Assembly: GCF_002138415.1 (NCBI RefSeq)
Contig: NZ_CP015612.1
Span: 4,256,001 to 4,320,000, forward strand
Reading direction: 5' to 3'
Origin: Stenotrophomonas maltophilia
GTDB taxonomy: Bacteria > Pseudomonadota > Gammaproteobacteria > Xanthomonadales > Xanthomonadaceae
DNA: 64,000 nucleotides
Shown here: in pieces, positions 9,890 to 19,193 of the stretch
Layout: each line of letters starts with the position of its first letter
Numbering within the stretch: position 1 is the first letter of the stretch
The notes under the pieces: model-generated
The model's database searches: none
The model's input: the letters and a program-made list of their open reading frames with translations, nothing else
What the model was told of the DNA's origin: nothing
Made by a program: the position numbers and the translations under genes

Positions 9890-10006
9890 CAGGTGTCATT
9901 CAGCAACCGGAGAATGGAAGGCCATAGCAGGGACGACGGATGGAGGCAGGATCAGCCTCCCACGCATGCAGCGAGGCCACGCCAGTGATTGGCGTGGCTT
10001 TTTTTT
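9890..10006 (+). ncRNA. Candidate GGA-rich small RNA (RsmA/CsrA-sequestering type)
   Basis: The plus strand between yegS and the GNAT gene has six GGA trinucleotides within about 45 bases (9908-9952), one of them in the loop of a 6-bp hairpin (9942-9947 pairing with 9955-9960, loop AGGATCA). It ends in a strong intrinsic terminator at 9976-10006. No plus-strand gene lies just upstream to explain that terminator. GGA in hairpin loops is the recognition pattern for CsrA/RsmA. The 5' end is a guess, and no convincing promoter was identified. Confidence 0.4.
9976..10006 (+). terminator. Rho-independent terminator
   Basis: Perfect 8-bp stem GCCACGCC / GGCGTGGC (9976-9983 and 9991-9998) with a 7-base loop, followed by eight T residues. 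The T-run is on the plus strand only, so it terminates rightward transcription, although both flanking genes read leftward. Confidence 0.85.
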
Positions 10007-10059
10007 GTTCTTTTCCCAGCTGGTTGGTAGATCCACGCCATGCGTGGATGCACTTCGCC

Positions 10060-10542
10060 TCAGCCGTTGGCGAAATCGTGCAATGCCTGGCCCTGCAACC
10101 GGTACACGGTCCACTCGTCCTGCGGCTTGGCGCCAGCGGCGGTGTAGAACTCGATGGCCGGGGTGTTCCAGTCCAGCACCGACCATTCGAAACGGCCGCA
10201 GCCTTCGGCCACGGCCTGGCGTGCAATGTACTTCAGCAGCGCCTTGCCGGCACCGGCGCCGCGCTTTTCCTGGCTGACATACAGGTCTTCCAGGTAGATG
10301 CCCTTGCGGCCCAACCACGTGGAGTAGTTGTAGAAATACACCGCATAGCCGATCGCTTCGCCGTCGACTTCGCAGATCAGCGCGCGGGCCGTGGCATCGG
10401 CGCCGAACAGGCTCTCGGCGATGCCGATCTCATCGGTCTGCACCGAGTGCTCGGCCTTCTCGTAGATGGCCAGCTCACGGATGAAATGCAGGATCAGGCC
10501 AGCGTCGGCCACGGTGGCCGAGCGGATATTCAACAGTGCCAT
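10060..10542 (-). CDS. GNAT-family N-acetyltransferase (diamine acetyltransferase-like)
   Basis: 160 residues, complete GNAT fold. It has IRSATVADAGLILHFIRELA at the N-terminus, the acetyl-CoA loop SQEKRGAGAGKALLKYIA (R/QxxGxG/A), and WSVLDWNTPAIEFYTAAGA near the C-terminus. The N-terminal IRELAIYEKAEHSV and LEDLYV patterns resemble the spermidine/spermine and thialysine acetyltransferase group, so a small amine is a likely acceptor. It follows rpe on the same strand with a palindromic repeat between them. Confidence 0.88.
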   Translation of the reverse strand: MALLNIRSATVADAGLILHFIRELAIYEKAEHSVQTDEIGIAESLFGADATARALICEVDGEAIGYAVYFYNYSTWLGRKGIYLEDLYVSQEKRGAGAGKALLKYIARQAVAEGCGRFEWSVLDWNTPAIEFYTAAGAKPQDEWTVYRLQGQALHDFANG

Positions 10543-10548
10543 GGGCGG

Positions 10549-10599
10549 AAAAGGGGACGGAGGAGATCAAGCGAGCTTAATCCCCTCCGTACCCTTTTT
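10549..10599. repeat. AAAAGGGGACGGAGG palindromic element
   Basis: An imperfect inverted repeat, AAAAGGGGACGGAGGAGAT...AATCCCCTCCGTACCCTTTTT, fills the spacer between rpe and the GNAT gene. A closely similar copy is at 25566-25646. The A-run and T-run flanks mean it could act as a terminator in either direction. Confidence 0.75.
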
Positions 10600-10600
10600 G

Positions 10601-11275
10601 TCAGCGCGCCGCAGCGACGTTGGCGCGCATCTGCGCGATCACGTCCTGGTAGCTGGTCTTGGCATTGAAGATGGCCGAGCCGGCGACGAAGGTGTCAGCA
10701 CCGGCGGCAGCGATCTCGCCGATGTTGTCGGCCTTCACGCCACCGTCGATCTCTAGGCGGATGTCCTTGCCACTGGCGTCGATCATCTTGCGCACCACTT
10801 TCAGCTTGTCCAGCGCCGAGGGGATGAAGGCCTGGCCACCGAAGCCCGGGTTGACCGACATCAGCAGCACCAGGTCCAGGTCATCCAGCACCCAGTCGAG
10901 GATGTCCACCGGGGTGGCCGGGTTCAGCACGATGCCCGGCTTGCAGCCCAGCGAGCGGATCAGCTGGATGGTGCGGTGCACGTGGCGGCTGGCCTCCGGG
11001 TGGAAGCTGATGTAGGTGGCACCGGCCTCGGCGAAGTCCGGGATGATGCGGTCCACCGGCTCGACCATCAGGTGCACGTCGATCGGCGCGGTCACGCCGT
11101 GCTTGCGCAGGGCCTGGCAGACCATCGGGCCGATGGTCAGGTTCGGTACGTAGTGGTTGTCCATCACGTCGAAGTGGACCCAGTCCGCGCCGGCGGCGAG
11201 GACGTTGTCGACTTCCTCGCCGAGGCGGGCGAAGTTGGCGGACAGGATGGAGGGGGCGATGAGGCAGTTGGACAT
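10601..11275 (-). CDS. rpe: Ribulose-phosphate 3-epimerase
   Basis: 224 residues, full length. It interconverts ribulose 5-phosphate and xylulose 5-phosphate in the pentose phosphate pathway. TIM-barrel signatures: [34 protein letters not shown] (metal His/Asp), [24 protein letters not shown] and [12 protein letters not shown]. Start MSNCLIAPS. It lies upstream of the GNAT gene and 30 bases after the DnaJ-domain gene, in a leftward cluster. Confidence 0.97.
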   Translation of the reverse strand: MSNCLIAPSILSANFARLGEEVDNVLAAGADWVHFDVMDNHYVPNLTIGPMVCQALRKHGVTAPIDVHLMVEPVDRIIPDFAEAGATYISFHPEASRHVHRTIQLIRSLGCKPGIVLNPATPVDILDWVLDDLDLVLLMSVNPGFGGQAFIPSALDKLKVVRKMIDASGKDIRLEIDGGVKADNIGEIAAAGADTFVAGSAIFNAKTSYQDVIAQMRANVAAAR

Positions 11276-11305
11276 GGCCGGGCCTTGCAACGGTAGGAAA
11301 GAGGG

Positions 11306-11635
11306 TCAGCGCTTGCGCAGGGTCTTGATGCGGTCGTAGGCGGCATTGATCCGCCGCGACTTCTGCTCGGCCTGCTGCTGCAGCTCGGGGGCCGCGCCGC
11401 CGAGCTTGTCGGGGTGGTACTGGGAAATCAGCTTGCGGTAGGCGCGCTCGACCTCGGCATCGGTGGCCTCGGAGGTCAGCCCCAGCTCCCGGTACGGGTT
11501 CTCCTTGTTCAGGCGGAACCAGTCCGAGTCGAAGGCGTGGCCGATCAACAGGCCGACCACCGCGCCAAACAGCGGATTGGGCCGGAACAGCAGGGCGCCG
11601 GCGATGAATCCGAGCAGTTTTCCGTACCAGCGCAT
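11306..11635 (-). CDS. Short membrane-anchored DnaJ-domain protein (DjlA-like)
   Basis: 109 residues. The N-terminus MRWYGKLLGFIAGALLF...GAVVGLLIGHAFD resembles the membrane anchor of DjlA, and the C-terminal half is a J domain with the HPD motif in YRKLISQYHPDKLGG. The TerB-like middle domain of full DjlA is missing, so this is a short co-chaperone expected to stimulate DnaK at the inner membrane. The start at 11635 is preferred because GGAG lies just before it and the sequence then matches the DjlA N-terminus; an upstream ATG at 11671 is possible. Confidence 0.85.
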   Translation of the reverse strand: MRWYGKLLGFIAGALLFRPNPLFGAVVGLLIGHAFDSDWFRLNKENPYRELGLTSEATDAEVERAYRKLISQYHPDKLGGAAPELQQQAEQKSRRINAAYDRIKTLRKR

Positions 11636-11779
11636 GGCGCTCCGGGGTCGGCCGACGAAATGGACGCTCATTTTACGTCACAGCGGGCCCGGACCGCTTT
11701 ACACTAGGCCGCCCGCTGGTCAGCGGGCCCGCCGGGTCCGTTGGGCAGCAGCCGTATCGACAACGCCCCAGGAGTGCCC

Positions 11780-12706
11780 GTGCCAACCACGCTGTTGCAA
11801 TCCGATCTCCCCGGCCTGCCCTTGCGCCATCGCGGCAAGGTGCGTGATGTGTTCGATATCCCGCGCGAGCGGCTGCCAGCCGGAACCCCGCCGGGCGAGT
11901 ACCTGCTGATGGTGGCCACCGATCGCCTGTCGGCGTTCGACGTGGTCCTGCCCGACCCGATCCCGGGCAAGGGCGAGATGCTCTGCCAGGTCTCCAACTT
12001 CTGGTTCGCCAAGACTGCGCACCTGATGCCCAACCACCTGACCGGCATCGACGTGGCCAGCGTGCTGCCCGAAGGCGTGGACCCGGCCCTGTACGCCAAG
12101 CGTGCGGTGGTCACCCGCAAGCTGAAGCCGGTGCCGGTGGAAGCGATCGCCCGCGGCTACCTGATCGGCAGCGGCTGGAAGGACTACCAGCGCACCGGCA
12201 AGGTCAGCGGCATCGACCTGCCCGATGGCCTGCGCCAGGCCGAGCAGCTGCCCGAGCCGATCTTCACCCCCTCGACCAAGGCCGCCGTGGGCGACCATGA
12301 CGAGAACATCGATTTCGATGCGATGGTGAAGCAGGTCGGTGCGGACCTGGCCGAGCGCGTGCGCGACGCCACCCTGCGCATCTACAAGTTCGCCGCCGAA
12401 TACGCCCGCGAGCGCGGCATCATCCTGGCCGATACCAAGTTCGAGTTCGGTACCGACGCCGATGGCCGCCTGTACATCATGGACGAGATGCTGACGCCGG
12501 ACTCCTCGCGTTACTGGCCGGCCGACGAGTACGAAGTGGGCACCAGCCCGCCGAGCTACGACAAGCAGTTCGTGCGCGATTACCTGGAGACGCTGGACTG
12601 GGGCAAGACTGCCCCGGGCCCGACCATCCCGGCCGAGATCATCGAGCGCACCCGCGCCAAGTACGCCGAGGCGCTGCAGCGCCTGGCCGGGATCAGCGTC
12701 GACTGA
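11780..12706 (+). CDS. purC: Phosphoribosylaminoimidazole-succinocarboxamide synthase
   Basis: 308 residues, the longer SAICAR synthetase type. It condenses CAIR with aspartate using ATP in purine synthesis. Family signatures are [63 protein letters not shown] and [17 protein letters not shown]. The GTG at 11780 is chosen as start because AGGAG lies six bases before it. It is divergent from the DnaJ-domain gene; no other pur gene is near. Confidence 0.96.
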   Translation: MPTTLLQSDLPGLPLRHRGKVRDVFDIPRERLPAGTPPGEYLLMVATDRLSAFDVVLPDPIPGKGEMLCQVSNFWFAKTAHLMPNHLTGIDVASVLPEGVDPALYAKRAVVTRKLKPVPVEAIARGYLIGSGWKDYQRTGKVSGIDLPDGLRQAEQLPEPIFTPSTKAAVGDHDENIDFDAMVKQVGADLAERVRDATLRIYKFAAEYARERGIILADTKFEFGTDADGRLYIMDEMLTPDSSRYWPADEYEVGTSPPSYDKQFVRDYLETLDWGKTAPGPTIPAEIIERTRAKYAEALQRLAGISVD

Positions 12707-12746
12707 TCCCCTGTGCCCCCGGCCGGACAGGCGGGGGGCGCGTTCG

Positions 12747-12807
12747 GTAGTGCCGGCCGCTGGCCGGCAACTCCGCAAGCCTGCTGCCAGGCATGGCCTG
12801 GCTCTAC
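12747..12807. repeat. Pair of SMAG-type REP palindromes
   Basis: Two GTAG-headed hairpins downstream of purC. One has the stem TGCCGGCC / GGCCGGCA; the second is inverted, with stem GCCAGGC / GCCTGGC ending in CTAC. Head-to-head dimers are a usual REP arrangement. Confidence 0.85.
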
Positions 12808-12837
12808 TGACGGCTCCGGCGGGAGTATGCTGGCCGC

Positions 12838-13323
12838 ATGCAGACATCCACCGAGCTTGCGCGGCCGATCGACCGCTATTTCGCCAGCTACTCCGACGAC
12901 CACCGCAATGTGATCAACCAGCGCATCCACGTGGTGGCGGTGCCGGCGATCCTGTGGTCGGTGGTGGCCCTGCTGTGGTGCCTGCCGCCGCTGATCACCT
13001 GGTTCCAGTACGGCATCTGGTCGGCGTTCGCGATGTTCAGTGCCTGGTGCTTCTACAACAAACTGTCGCGCCCGCTGGGCATCGGCATGCTCATCCAGTT
13101 CTTCGTGTTCGGCTGCCTGTGCCGCCTGCTGGAGGCCGAGATCGGCCTGCATAACCTGCTCTGGCTGGCAGTGGGCGTGTTCGTGGTGGCCTGGATCGCG
13201 CAGTTCATCGGCCACAAGTTCGAGGGCCGCAAGCCCAGCTTCCTGACCGACCTGACCTATCTGCTGATCGGCCCGGCCTGGGTGATGGCCAAGTTCTACC
13301 GCAAGCTCGACTGGCGCTACTGA
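12838..13323 (+). CDS. Mpo1-like (DUF962) membrane protein, putative 2-hydroxy fatty acid dioxygenase
   Basis: 161 residues with about four membrane segments. It has the family's histidine pattern: YSDDHRNVINQRIHVVAVP near the N-terminus and AWIAQFIGHKFEGRKPSF near residue 120-137. Yeast Mpo1 is an Fe-dependent dioxygenase that shortens 2-hydroxy fatty acids by one carbon; bacterial members are little studied. The gene stands alone between REPs and the mrp operon. Confidence 0.85.
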   Translation: MQTSTELARPIDRYFASYSDDHRNVINQRIHVVAVPAILWSVVALLWCLPPLITWFQYGIWSAFAMFSAWCFYNKLSRPLGIGMLIQFFVFGCLCRLLEAEIGLHNLLWLAVGVFVVAWIAQFIGHKFEGRKPSFLTDLTYLLIGPAWVMAKFYRKLDWRY

Positions 13324-13656
13324 CCTGCCCATGGTCGACGGGGCCCCTCGTTTCCTGAACGGGCGGATTCCGTCACCCATACTCCACGGCGGCCCTGCCA
13401 GCCTGCGCCGGTGACTCGCTCCCCACTTCCCGCCCGTCGACGGCAGCCCCTGTGCGACAGGGCCTGCGGTCTCCCTGCGTGGGCGTAGGGTGTCCTCCCA
13501 GAGCAAGCGGGGAGGAGATGCAGGAACGTGATGTTGCGCCGCAGAAAAAATGAATCAGCGGACGTTACATGCAATTGATCGCTGTTCGATGGGTTTCGGC
13601 GACATTTCGCGGCCTGTTATTCTCCCTGACCTGCTCGTGAATCATGGATTCCCTGC
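13324..13656. other. Intergenic region upstream of the mrp operon
   Basis: 333 bases without a credible gene. The first part is GC-rich; the last 110 bases are clearly AT-richer (around GAAAAAATGAATCAG, TTACATGCAATTGATC), which is where the mrp promoter is expected. No recognisable operator or terminator was seen. Confidence 0.5.
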
Positions 13657-16485
13657 ATGCTCCCCAGCCTGCCCCTGCTGCTGGCCCTGCCGTTCCTGAT
13701 GGCAGCGGCTGTTGCGGCCTTCCCCCGTAGTTCGCGCTCGACTGCTGCCTGGCTGGCGGCGCTGGCGCCGTTGGGCGGGCTGGCCATCCTCGGCTGGCTG
13801 ACCCCATCGGTGCTCGACGGCCAGGTGGTGCGGACGATGGTCCCCTGGCTGCCGCAGATCGGCCTGGACTTCACCCTGCGCCTGGACGGGCTGGCCTGGA
13901 TGTTCGCCGGGCTGGTGCTGGGCATCGGTGCGCTGGTGGTGCTGTATGCGCGCTACTACCTGAGCCAGCACGACAACGCCCACCGCTTCTACTGCTACCT
14001 GCTGCTGTTCATGGGCGCCATGCTGGGCATGGTGCTGTCGGGCAACCTGCTGTTGCTGATGATCTTCTGGGAAATGACCAGCATCAGCTCGTTCCTGCTG
14101 ATCGGCTTCTGGTCGCACCGCCAGGACGCCCGCGAGGGCGCGCGGATGGCGCTGGTGATCACCGGCGGCGGCGGCCTGGCGCTGCTTGGTGGCGTGCTGC
14201 TGATCGGCCGCATCGTCGGCAGCTTCGACCTGGACGTGGTGCTGGCCGCCGGCGAGCAGATCCGCGCCAGCGCGCTGTACCCGTACGCACTGTTCCTGGT
14301 GCTGGCCGGCATCTTCACCAAGAGCGCGCAGTTCCCGTTCCACTTCTGGCTGCCGCACGCGATGGCGGCGCCGACCCCGGTCTCGGCCTACCTGCACTCG
14401 GCCACCATGGTGAAGGCCGGCGTGTTCCTGCTGGCGCGGCTGCACCCGGCGCTGGCCGGCAGTGACCTGTTCTTCTATACGGTCAGCGGCATCGGCGCGC
14501 TGACCCTGCTGATCGGCGCCTGGAACGCGATCTTCCAGCACGACCTGAAGGGCCTGCTGGCCTATTCGACGATCTCGCACCTGGGCCTGATCACCCTGCT
14601 GTTCGGCCTGTCCACGCCGATGGCAGTGGTGGCCGGCGTGTTCCACATCCTCAACCACGCCACCTTCAAGGCCTCGCTGTTCATGGCCGCCGGCATCATC
14701 GACCACGAGACCGGCACCCGTGACATGCGCAAGCTGGGCGGGCTGCGCAGGCTGATGCCGTTCACCAGCGCGCTGGCGATCATCGCCTCGCTGGCAATGG
14801 CCGGCATTCCCCTGCTCAACGGCTTCCTGTCCAAGGAAATGCTGTTCGCCGAGGCGATTACCGCGGGCGGGCCGGGCATCATGCGCACGGCCGTATCGGT
14901 CGCGGCGCTGCTGGCCGGTGTGTTCGGCGTGGCCTACAGCCTGCGCTTCGTGCACGACACCTTCTTCGGCCCCGGCCCGCACGACCTCGACCGCGTGCCG
15001 CATGAGCCGCCGCGCTGGATGAAGGTGCCGGTGGAGTTGCTGGTGGTGATCTGCATCGCGGTGGGCGTGGCCCCGGCGCTGACCGTGGCGCCGGTGCTGC
15101 ATGCCGCCGCCGCGTCGATCCTCGGCCCGGCCATGCCCGAGTACAGCCTGGCGGTATGGCACGGCTTCAACCTGCCGCTGGCGATGAGCGCGATCGGCGT
15201 GGTCGGTGGCGTGGCGCTGTACTTCGGCCTGCGCAAGCTGATCAACCTGCATGACGTGACCAACGTCAGCACCGGTCGCAACGTGTTCCATGCACAGCTG
15301 GATGCGGTTTCCGCACTGGCCATGCGCCTGACCAACGGCATCGCCAATGGCAGCCTGCAGCGCATGCTGCTCGGCCTGGTGCTGGTGGCGATCGCGGTCG
15401 CCGCAGCGCCGTTCGTGGCCAACCCGGCCTCGCCGAACTGGACCGCGCCGCAGCCGATTCCGCTGCTGGGCTGGGCACTGTGGCTGGTGATGATGGCCTG
15501 CGCGGTGGCCACCCTGCGCGTCTACAAGCAGCGCCTGCTGGCGGTGCTGCTGGTCGGTGGCGTCGGCCTGATGGTGGCGCTGACCTTCGTGTTCCTGTCC
15601 GCGCCGGACCTGGCCCTGACCCAGCTGCTGGTGGAGATGGTGACCCTGGTGCTGATGCTGCTGGGCATGAACTACCTGCCCGCGCAGTCCGGGCCGGAGC
15701 GGCCGCGCTGGCGCAAGCGCCGCGATGCGGTGATCGCGATCATCGCCGGCGCCGGCCTGGGCGCGCTGGCCTATTCCGCCATGACCCTGCCGCCGAACAC
15801 CATGGCCGGCGAGCTGCTCGCCCGTGCCCTGCCCGAGGCCTATGGCCAGAACGTGGTCAACGTGATCCTGGTCGACTTCCGCGGCTTCGATACCTTCGGC
15901 GAGATCACCGTGTTCGGCATCGCCGCGCTGGTGGTGCACGCGCTGCTGCGGCGTACGCGGATGGCGCCGGAGCAGATCATGCCCGGGCCGCCGATCAAGC
16001 TGCCGGTGCCGGCCGACCTGGCGCAGATCATGTTCCCGCTGACCCTGACCGTGTCGATCTTCCTGTTCCTGCGCGGCCACAATGCGCCGGGCGGTGGCTT
16101 CATCGCCGGCCTGGTGCTGGCCGTGCCGCTGCTGATCCAGTACGTGATCCAGGGCACCGCGTCGGTGGAATCGCGCTTCGGCTTCGACTACATCCGCTGC
16201 ATCGGCATGGGCCTGCTGATCGCCCTGCTCAGCGGCAGTGCCTCGATGCTGTTCGGCGTGCCGTTCCTGACCAGCGGCCACCTCGACCTGCACGTGCCGC
16301 TGATCGGCGACGTGCCGCTGGCCAGCGCGATTGGTTTTGACATCGGCGTCTATCTGGTGGTGTTCGGCGGCGCCATGCTGATGCTGTCGATGATGGGCAC
16401 GATCAAGCCATCGCGTACCCGCACTGCCCGCAAGGGTGAGATCGACCTGCAACGCCGTTCGGCCCGCACCGGGGAGATGCACTGA
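13657..16485 (+). CDS. mrpA: Mrp Na+/H+ antiporter, fused subunits A and B
   Basis: 942 residues, many membrane helices. The N-terminal two-thirds is the NuoL-like MrpA module (QFPFHFWLPHAMAAPTPVSAYLHSATMVKAGVF, the conserved proton-channel region), followed by an extension with LLVGGVGLMVALTFVFLSAPDLALTQLLVE and, from about residue 760, the MrpB-type domain with FLFLRGHNAPGGGFIAGLV. The A-B fusion marks the group 2 Mrp/Pha arrangement. It works with C-G as a multi-subunit monovalent cation/H+ antiporter in the inner membrane for pH and Na+ (or K+) homeostasis. It overlaps mrpC by one base (TGATG). The start has only a weak ribosome site. Confidence 0.95.
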   Translation: MLPSLPLLLALPFLMAAAVAAFPRSSRSTAAWLAALAPLGGLAILGWLTPSVLDGQVVRTMVPWLPQIGLDFTLRLDGLAWMFAGLVLGIGALVVLYARYYLSQHDNAHRFYCYLLLFMGAMLGMVLSGNLLLLMIFWEMTSISSFLLIGFWSHRQDAREGARMALVITGGGGLALLGGVLLIGRIVGSFDLDVVLAAGEQIRASALYPYALFLVLAGIFTKSAQFPFHFWLPHAMAAPTPVSAYLHSATMVKAGVFLLARLHPALAGSDLFFYTVSGIGALTLLIGAWNAIFQHDLKGLLAYSTISHLGLITLLFGLSTPMAVVAGVFHILNHATFKASLFMAAGIIDHETGTRDMRKLGGLRRLMPFTSALAIIASLAMAGIPLLNGFLSKEMLFAEAITAGGPGIMRTAVSVAALLAGVFGVAYSLRFVHDTFFGPGPHDLDRVPHEPPRWMKVPVELLVVICIAVGVAPALTVAPVLHAAAASILGPAMPEYSLAVWHGFNLPLAMSAIGVVGGVALYFGLRKLINLHDVTNVSTGRNVFHAQLDAVSALAMRLTNGIANGSLQRMLLGLVLVAIAVAAAPFVANPASPNWTAPQPIPLLGWALWLVMMACAVATLRVYKQRLLAVLLVGGVGLMVALTFVFLSAPDLALTQLLVEMVTLVLMLLGMNYLPAQSGPERPRWRKRRDAVIAIIAGAGLGALAYSAMTLPPNTMAGELLARALPEAYGQNVVNVILVDFRGFDTFGEITVFGIAALVVHALLRRTRMAPEQIMPGPPIKLPVPADLAQIMFPLTLTVSIFLFLRGHNAPGGGFIAGLVLAVPLLIQYVIQGTASVESRFGFDYIRCIGMGLLIALLSGSASMLFGVPFLTSGHLDLHVPLIGDVPLASAIGFDIGVYLVVFGGAMLMLSMMGTIKPSRTRTARKGEIDLQRRSARTGEMH

Positions 16486-16877
16486 TGGAACTGGCCCTGG
16501 CTACCGCGATCGGCGTACTGACCGCCATCGGCATCTACCTGCTGCTGCGTGCGCGCAGCTTCGATGTGATCCTCGGCATGACCTTCCTGTCCTACGCCAC
16601 CAACCTGCTGATCTTCGCCGGTGGCCGCGTGGTGCTGGGCAAGGCGCCGGTGCTGCAGGAGGGCTTGGACAGCCACCTCGGCAATTACACCGACCCGCTG
16701 CCGCAGGCGCTGGTGCTGACCGCGATCGTGATCGCCTTCGCGATGACCGCAGTGAGCATCGTGCTGGCCATGCGCAGCCGCAGCGACAACCACAGCGACC
16801 ACGTGGACGCCCACGAGCCGGATGACGACCTGCAGGATGAGCGCGTGCCGCCACGCCAGGGCGAGGATCGCGTATGA
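16485..16877 (+). CDS. mrpC: Mrp antiporter subunit C
   Basis: 130 residues, three membrane helices, NuoK-like: IGVLTAIGIYLLLRARSFDVILGMTFLSYATNLLIFAGG and DPLPQALVLTAIVIAFAMTA. The last ~30 residues are acidic and cytoplasmic (SDHVDAHEPDDDLQDE). Its ATG overlaps the mrpA stop and its stop overlaps the mrpD start, so translation is coupled. Confidence 0.94.
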   Translation: MELALATAIGVLTAIGIYLLLRARSFDVILGMTFLSYATNLLIFAGGRVVLGKAPVLQEGLDSHLGNYTDPLPQALVLTAIVIAFAMTAVSIVLAMRSRSDNHSDHVDAHEPDDDLQDERVPPRQGEDRV

Positions 16878-18409
16878 ACCACCTGGTCATTCTGCCGATC
16901 CTGATTCCGCTGCTGGGTGCTGCACTGTCGCTGTTCGTCGAACACCGCCGCTATGGCCCCAAGGTGCAGCGCGCGGTGGCCTGGACCGCGCTGTCGGCGC
17001 TGGCGCTGGCGGTAGGCCTGCTGTTTTCCACCACCGCCGGTGGTGAGATCAACGTCTACCTGCTCGGCGACTGGCCGTCGCGGCTGGGCATCGCGCTGGT
17101 GGCCGACCGGCTGTCGGCGTGGATGCTGCTGACCACCCTGCTGCTGGCCATTCCCTGCCTGCTGCACGCCTGCTCGGGCTGGGACCGTCGCGCACCGCAC
17201 TTCCATGCACTGTTCCAGTTCCAGCTGGTCGGCCTCAACGGTGCGTTCCTGACCGGCGACATCTTCAACCTGTTCGTGTTCTTCGAGGTGATGCTGATCG
17301 CCTCCTACGGCCTGCTGCTCAGTGGCGGCCGCGGCCTGCGCATGCGCATCGGCCTGCACTACGTGGTGTTCAACGTCACCGCCTCGACCCTGTTCCTGAT
17401 CGCGCTGGGCCTGCTGTACGCCTCGTTGGGTTCGTTGAACATGGCCGAGCTGTCGCAGCGCATCGCCGAGGTGCCGCCGGCACAGCTGACCTTGGTGAAG
17501 GCGACGATGGGCCTGTTGCTGTTGGTGTTCTGCGCCAAGGCCGCCCTGATGCCGCTGTACCTGTGGCTGCCGGAAGCCTATTCGCGCGCGCCGGCTGCCG
17601 TGGCCGCGCTGTTCGCGATCATGACCAAGGTCGGCCTGTATTCGGTGCTGCGCATCCAGATGCTGTGGTTCGGCGACGATGCCGGTGCGATGGCCGGCTA
17701 TGGTCGAGACTGGCTGCTGTGGGCCGGCGTGGCAACGCTGGTACTGGGCGGCCTTGGCGCATTGGCCGCGACCCGCCTGCGCGTGCTGATCTCCTACCTG
17801 GTGATCGTCTCGGCGGCCACGCTGTTCATCGCCTTCTCGGTGGGCACGCCAAAGGTGCTCTCGGCCGGTCTGTACTACCTGCCACACAGCAGCTTCGTCG
17901 CCGCCGCGCTGTTCCTGGTTGCCGACCTGATCCGCCGCCGACGTGGTGGCGCCAGCGACCGCAAGGAAGTGGTTGCACCGATGCCGGGCAAGGAAACGCC
18001 GGCGGTGCTGTTCCTGATCGGCGCGGTGTCGGTGGCTGGCCTGCCGCCGCTGTCCGGCTTCCTGGCCAAGGCCGCGCTGCTGGCCGGCATGCCGGCGCAG
18101 TACACCGGCCCGGTGTGGACCGCGGTGCTGGTCAGCAGCCTGCTGGTGATCATGGGCCTGACCCGCGGCGGCATCCGCCTGTTCTGGCGCGTGCCGCCGG
18201 TCGAGGCCGATGCACCGAAGCCCCGCAAGGCACGCCTGCGCCGGGTCGAGCTGTACGCGGCCTGCATCCTGCTGGCCTACGGCATCGGCATGACCCTGGC
18301 CGCTGCACCGCTGATGCGCTACACCGACGCCACCGCCGCACAGCTGCTGCAACCCAGCGAGTACGTGCAGCAGTTGCGCGCGACCACGCCGGAGATCCGC
18401 CAGCCATGA
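16874..18409 (+). CDS. mrpD: Mrp antiporter subunit D
   Basis: 511 residues, NuoM/N-like with about 14 helices. Conserved stretches are FFEVMLIASYGLLLSGG (channel glutamate), KAALMPLYLWLPEAYSRAPAAVAALFAIMTKVG and AGLPPLSGFLAKAALL. With MrpA it forms the proposed ion-translocating part of the complex. It overlaps both neighbours by four bases. Confidence 0.95.
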   Translation: MNHLVILPILIPLLGAALSLFVEHRRYGPKVQRAVAWTALSALALAVGLLFSTTAGGEINVYLLGDWPSRLGIALVADRLSAWMLLTTLLLAIPCLLHACSGWDRRAPHFHALFQFQLVGLNGAFLTGDIFNLFVFFEVMLIASYGLLLSGGRGLRMRIGLHYVVFNVTASTLFLIALGLLYASLGSLNMAELSQRIAEVPPAQLTLVKATMGLLLLVFCAKAALMPLYLWLPEAYSRAPAAVAALFAIMTKVGLYSVLRIQMLWFGDDAGAMAGYGRDWLLWAGVATLVLGGLGALAATRLRVLISYLVIVSAATLFIAFSVGTPKVLSAGLYYLPHSSFVAAALFLVADLIRRRRGGASDRKEVVAPMPGKETPAVLFLIGAVSVAGLPPLSGFLAKAALLAGMPAQYTGPVWTAVLVSSLLVIMGLTRGGIRLFWRVPPVEADAPKPRKARLRRVELYAACILLAYGIGMTLAAAPLMRYTDATAAQLLQPSEYVQQLRATTPEIRQP

Positions 18410-18912
18410 CCGCCCAGCGCTCCCTGTTCCGCCGCGCCATTCCCTCGCCGATGCTCAGCATCATGGTGGTGGCGTTCTGGCTGCTGATGTCCGACAGCTT
18501 CACCCTCGGCCAGATCGTGCTGGGGCTGGTACTGGGCGTGGTGGTGCCGCTGTTCGCCGCTCGCCTGGACCGCGAGTTCGCCCGCATCGGCACCCTGCGC
18601 CCGTTGCCGAAACTGCTGTGCGTGACCCTGTGGGACATCCTGATGTCCAACATCCGCGTCGCCATCCAGGTGCTCGGCCCGGAGAAGAACATCCACCCCG
18701 GTTTCATCTGGTTGCCGCTGGACATCGCCAACATCCACGGCATCGCCGCGCTGACCAGCATGATCACGCTGACCCCGGGCACGGTCTCGGCCGCGCTCAG
18801 TGACGACCGCAAGTTCCTGCTGGTGCACGTGCTGCACCTGGAGGACCCACAGGACCTGATCGATACGATCAAGCGCCGTTACGAGGCGCCGTTGATGGAG
18901 ATCTTCCCATGA
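18406..18912 (+). CDS. mrpE: Mrp antiporter subunit E
   Basis: 168 residues. Two N-terminal membrane segments (MLSIMVVAFWLLMSDSFTLGQIVLGLVLGVVVPLF) are followed by a cytoplasmic part with ALTSMITLTPGTVSAALSDD and FLLVHVLHLEDPQ, the MrpE/PhaE signature. The start ATG overlaps the mrpD stop as ATGA; an open frame extends far upstream but overlaps mrpD entirely and is not real. Confidence 0.93.
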   Translation: MTAQRSLFRRAIPSPMLSIMVVAFWLLMSDSFTLGQIVLGLVLGVVVPLFAARLDREFARIGTLRPLPKLLCVTLWDILMSNIRVAIQVLGPEKNIHPGFIWLPLDIANIHGIAALTSMITLTPGTVSAALSDDRKFLLVHVLHLEDPQDLIDTIKRRYEAPLMEIFP

Positions 18913-19193
18913 CCGGTTTTGAAGTCATCCAGACCACCCTGGTGGTATGCATGCACGTGGTCGGCCTGGCCATGCTGCTGGCCACCTGGCGCCTGCTGCG
19001 CGGGCCGACCGTGCCCGACCGCATCCTCGCGCTGGACACGCTGTCGGTGACCGCGATCGCCGAGCTGATGCTGTTCGGCATGTATCTCAACTCGCCGATC
19101 TACTTCGAGGCGGCGCTGATCATCGCCATGCTCGGCTTCGGCAGCACCGTGGTGCTGAGCAAGTTCGTGCTGCGCCGGGACATCGTCGAATGA
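18909..19193 (+). CDS. mrpF: Mrp antiporter subunit F
   Basis: 94 residues, three helices, with the MrpF hallmark RLLRGPTVPDRILALDTLSV after the first helix and FGSTVVLSKFVLRRDIVE at the end. It overlaps mrpE and mrpG by four bases each. Confidence 0.94.
   Translation: MTGFEVIQTTLVVCMHVVGLAMLLATWRLLRGPTVPDRILALDTLSVTAIAELMLFGMYLNSPIYFEAALIIAMLGFGSTVVLSKFVLRRDIVE

Noticed and set aside
9825..9975. Terminator at 9976-10006 as the end of the GNAT transcript
   Set aside because: The T-run is on the plus strand while the GNAT gene reads on the minus strand; on the minus strand no U-run follows the hairpin.
13642..16482. 946-codon open frame antisense to mrpA
   Set aside because: Very rich in Gln, His and Arg with no domain; a typical GC-rich shadow of the strongly supported mrpA.
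17119..18405. Long in-frame extension upstream of mrpE
   Set aside because: It lies wholly inside mrpD in another frame; the ATGA overlap gives the real mrpE start.
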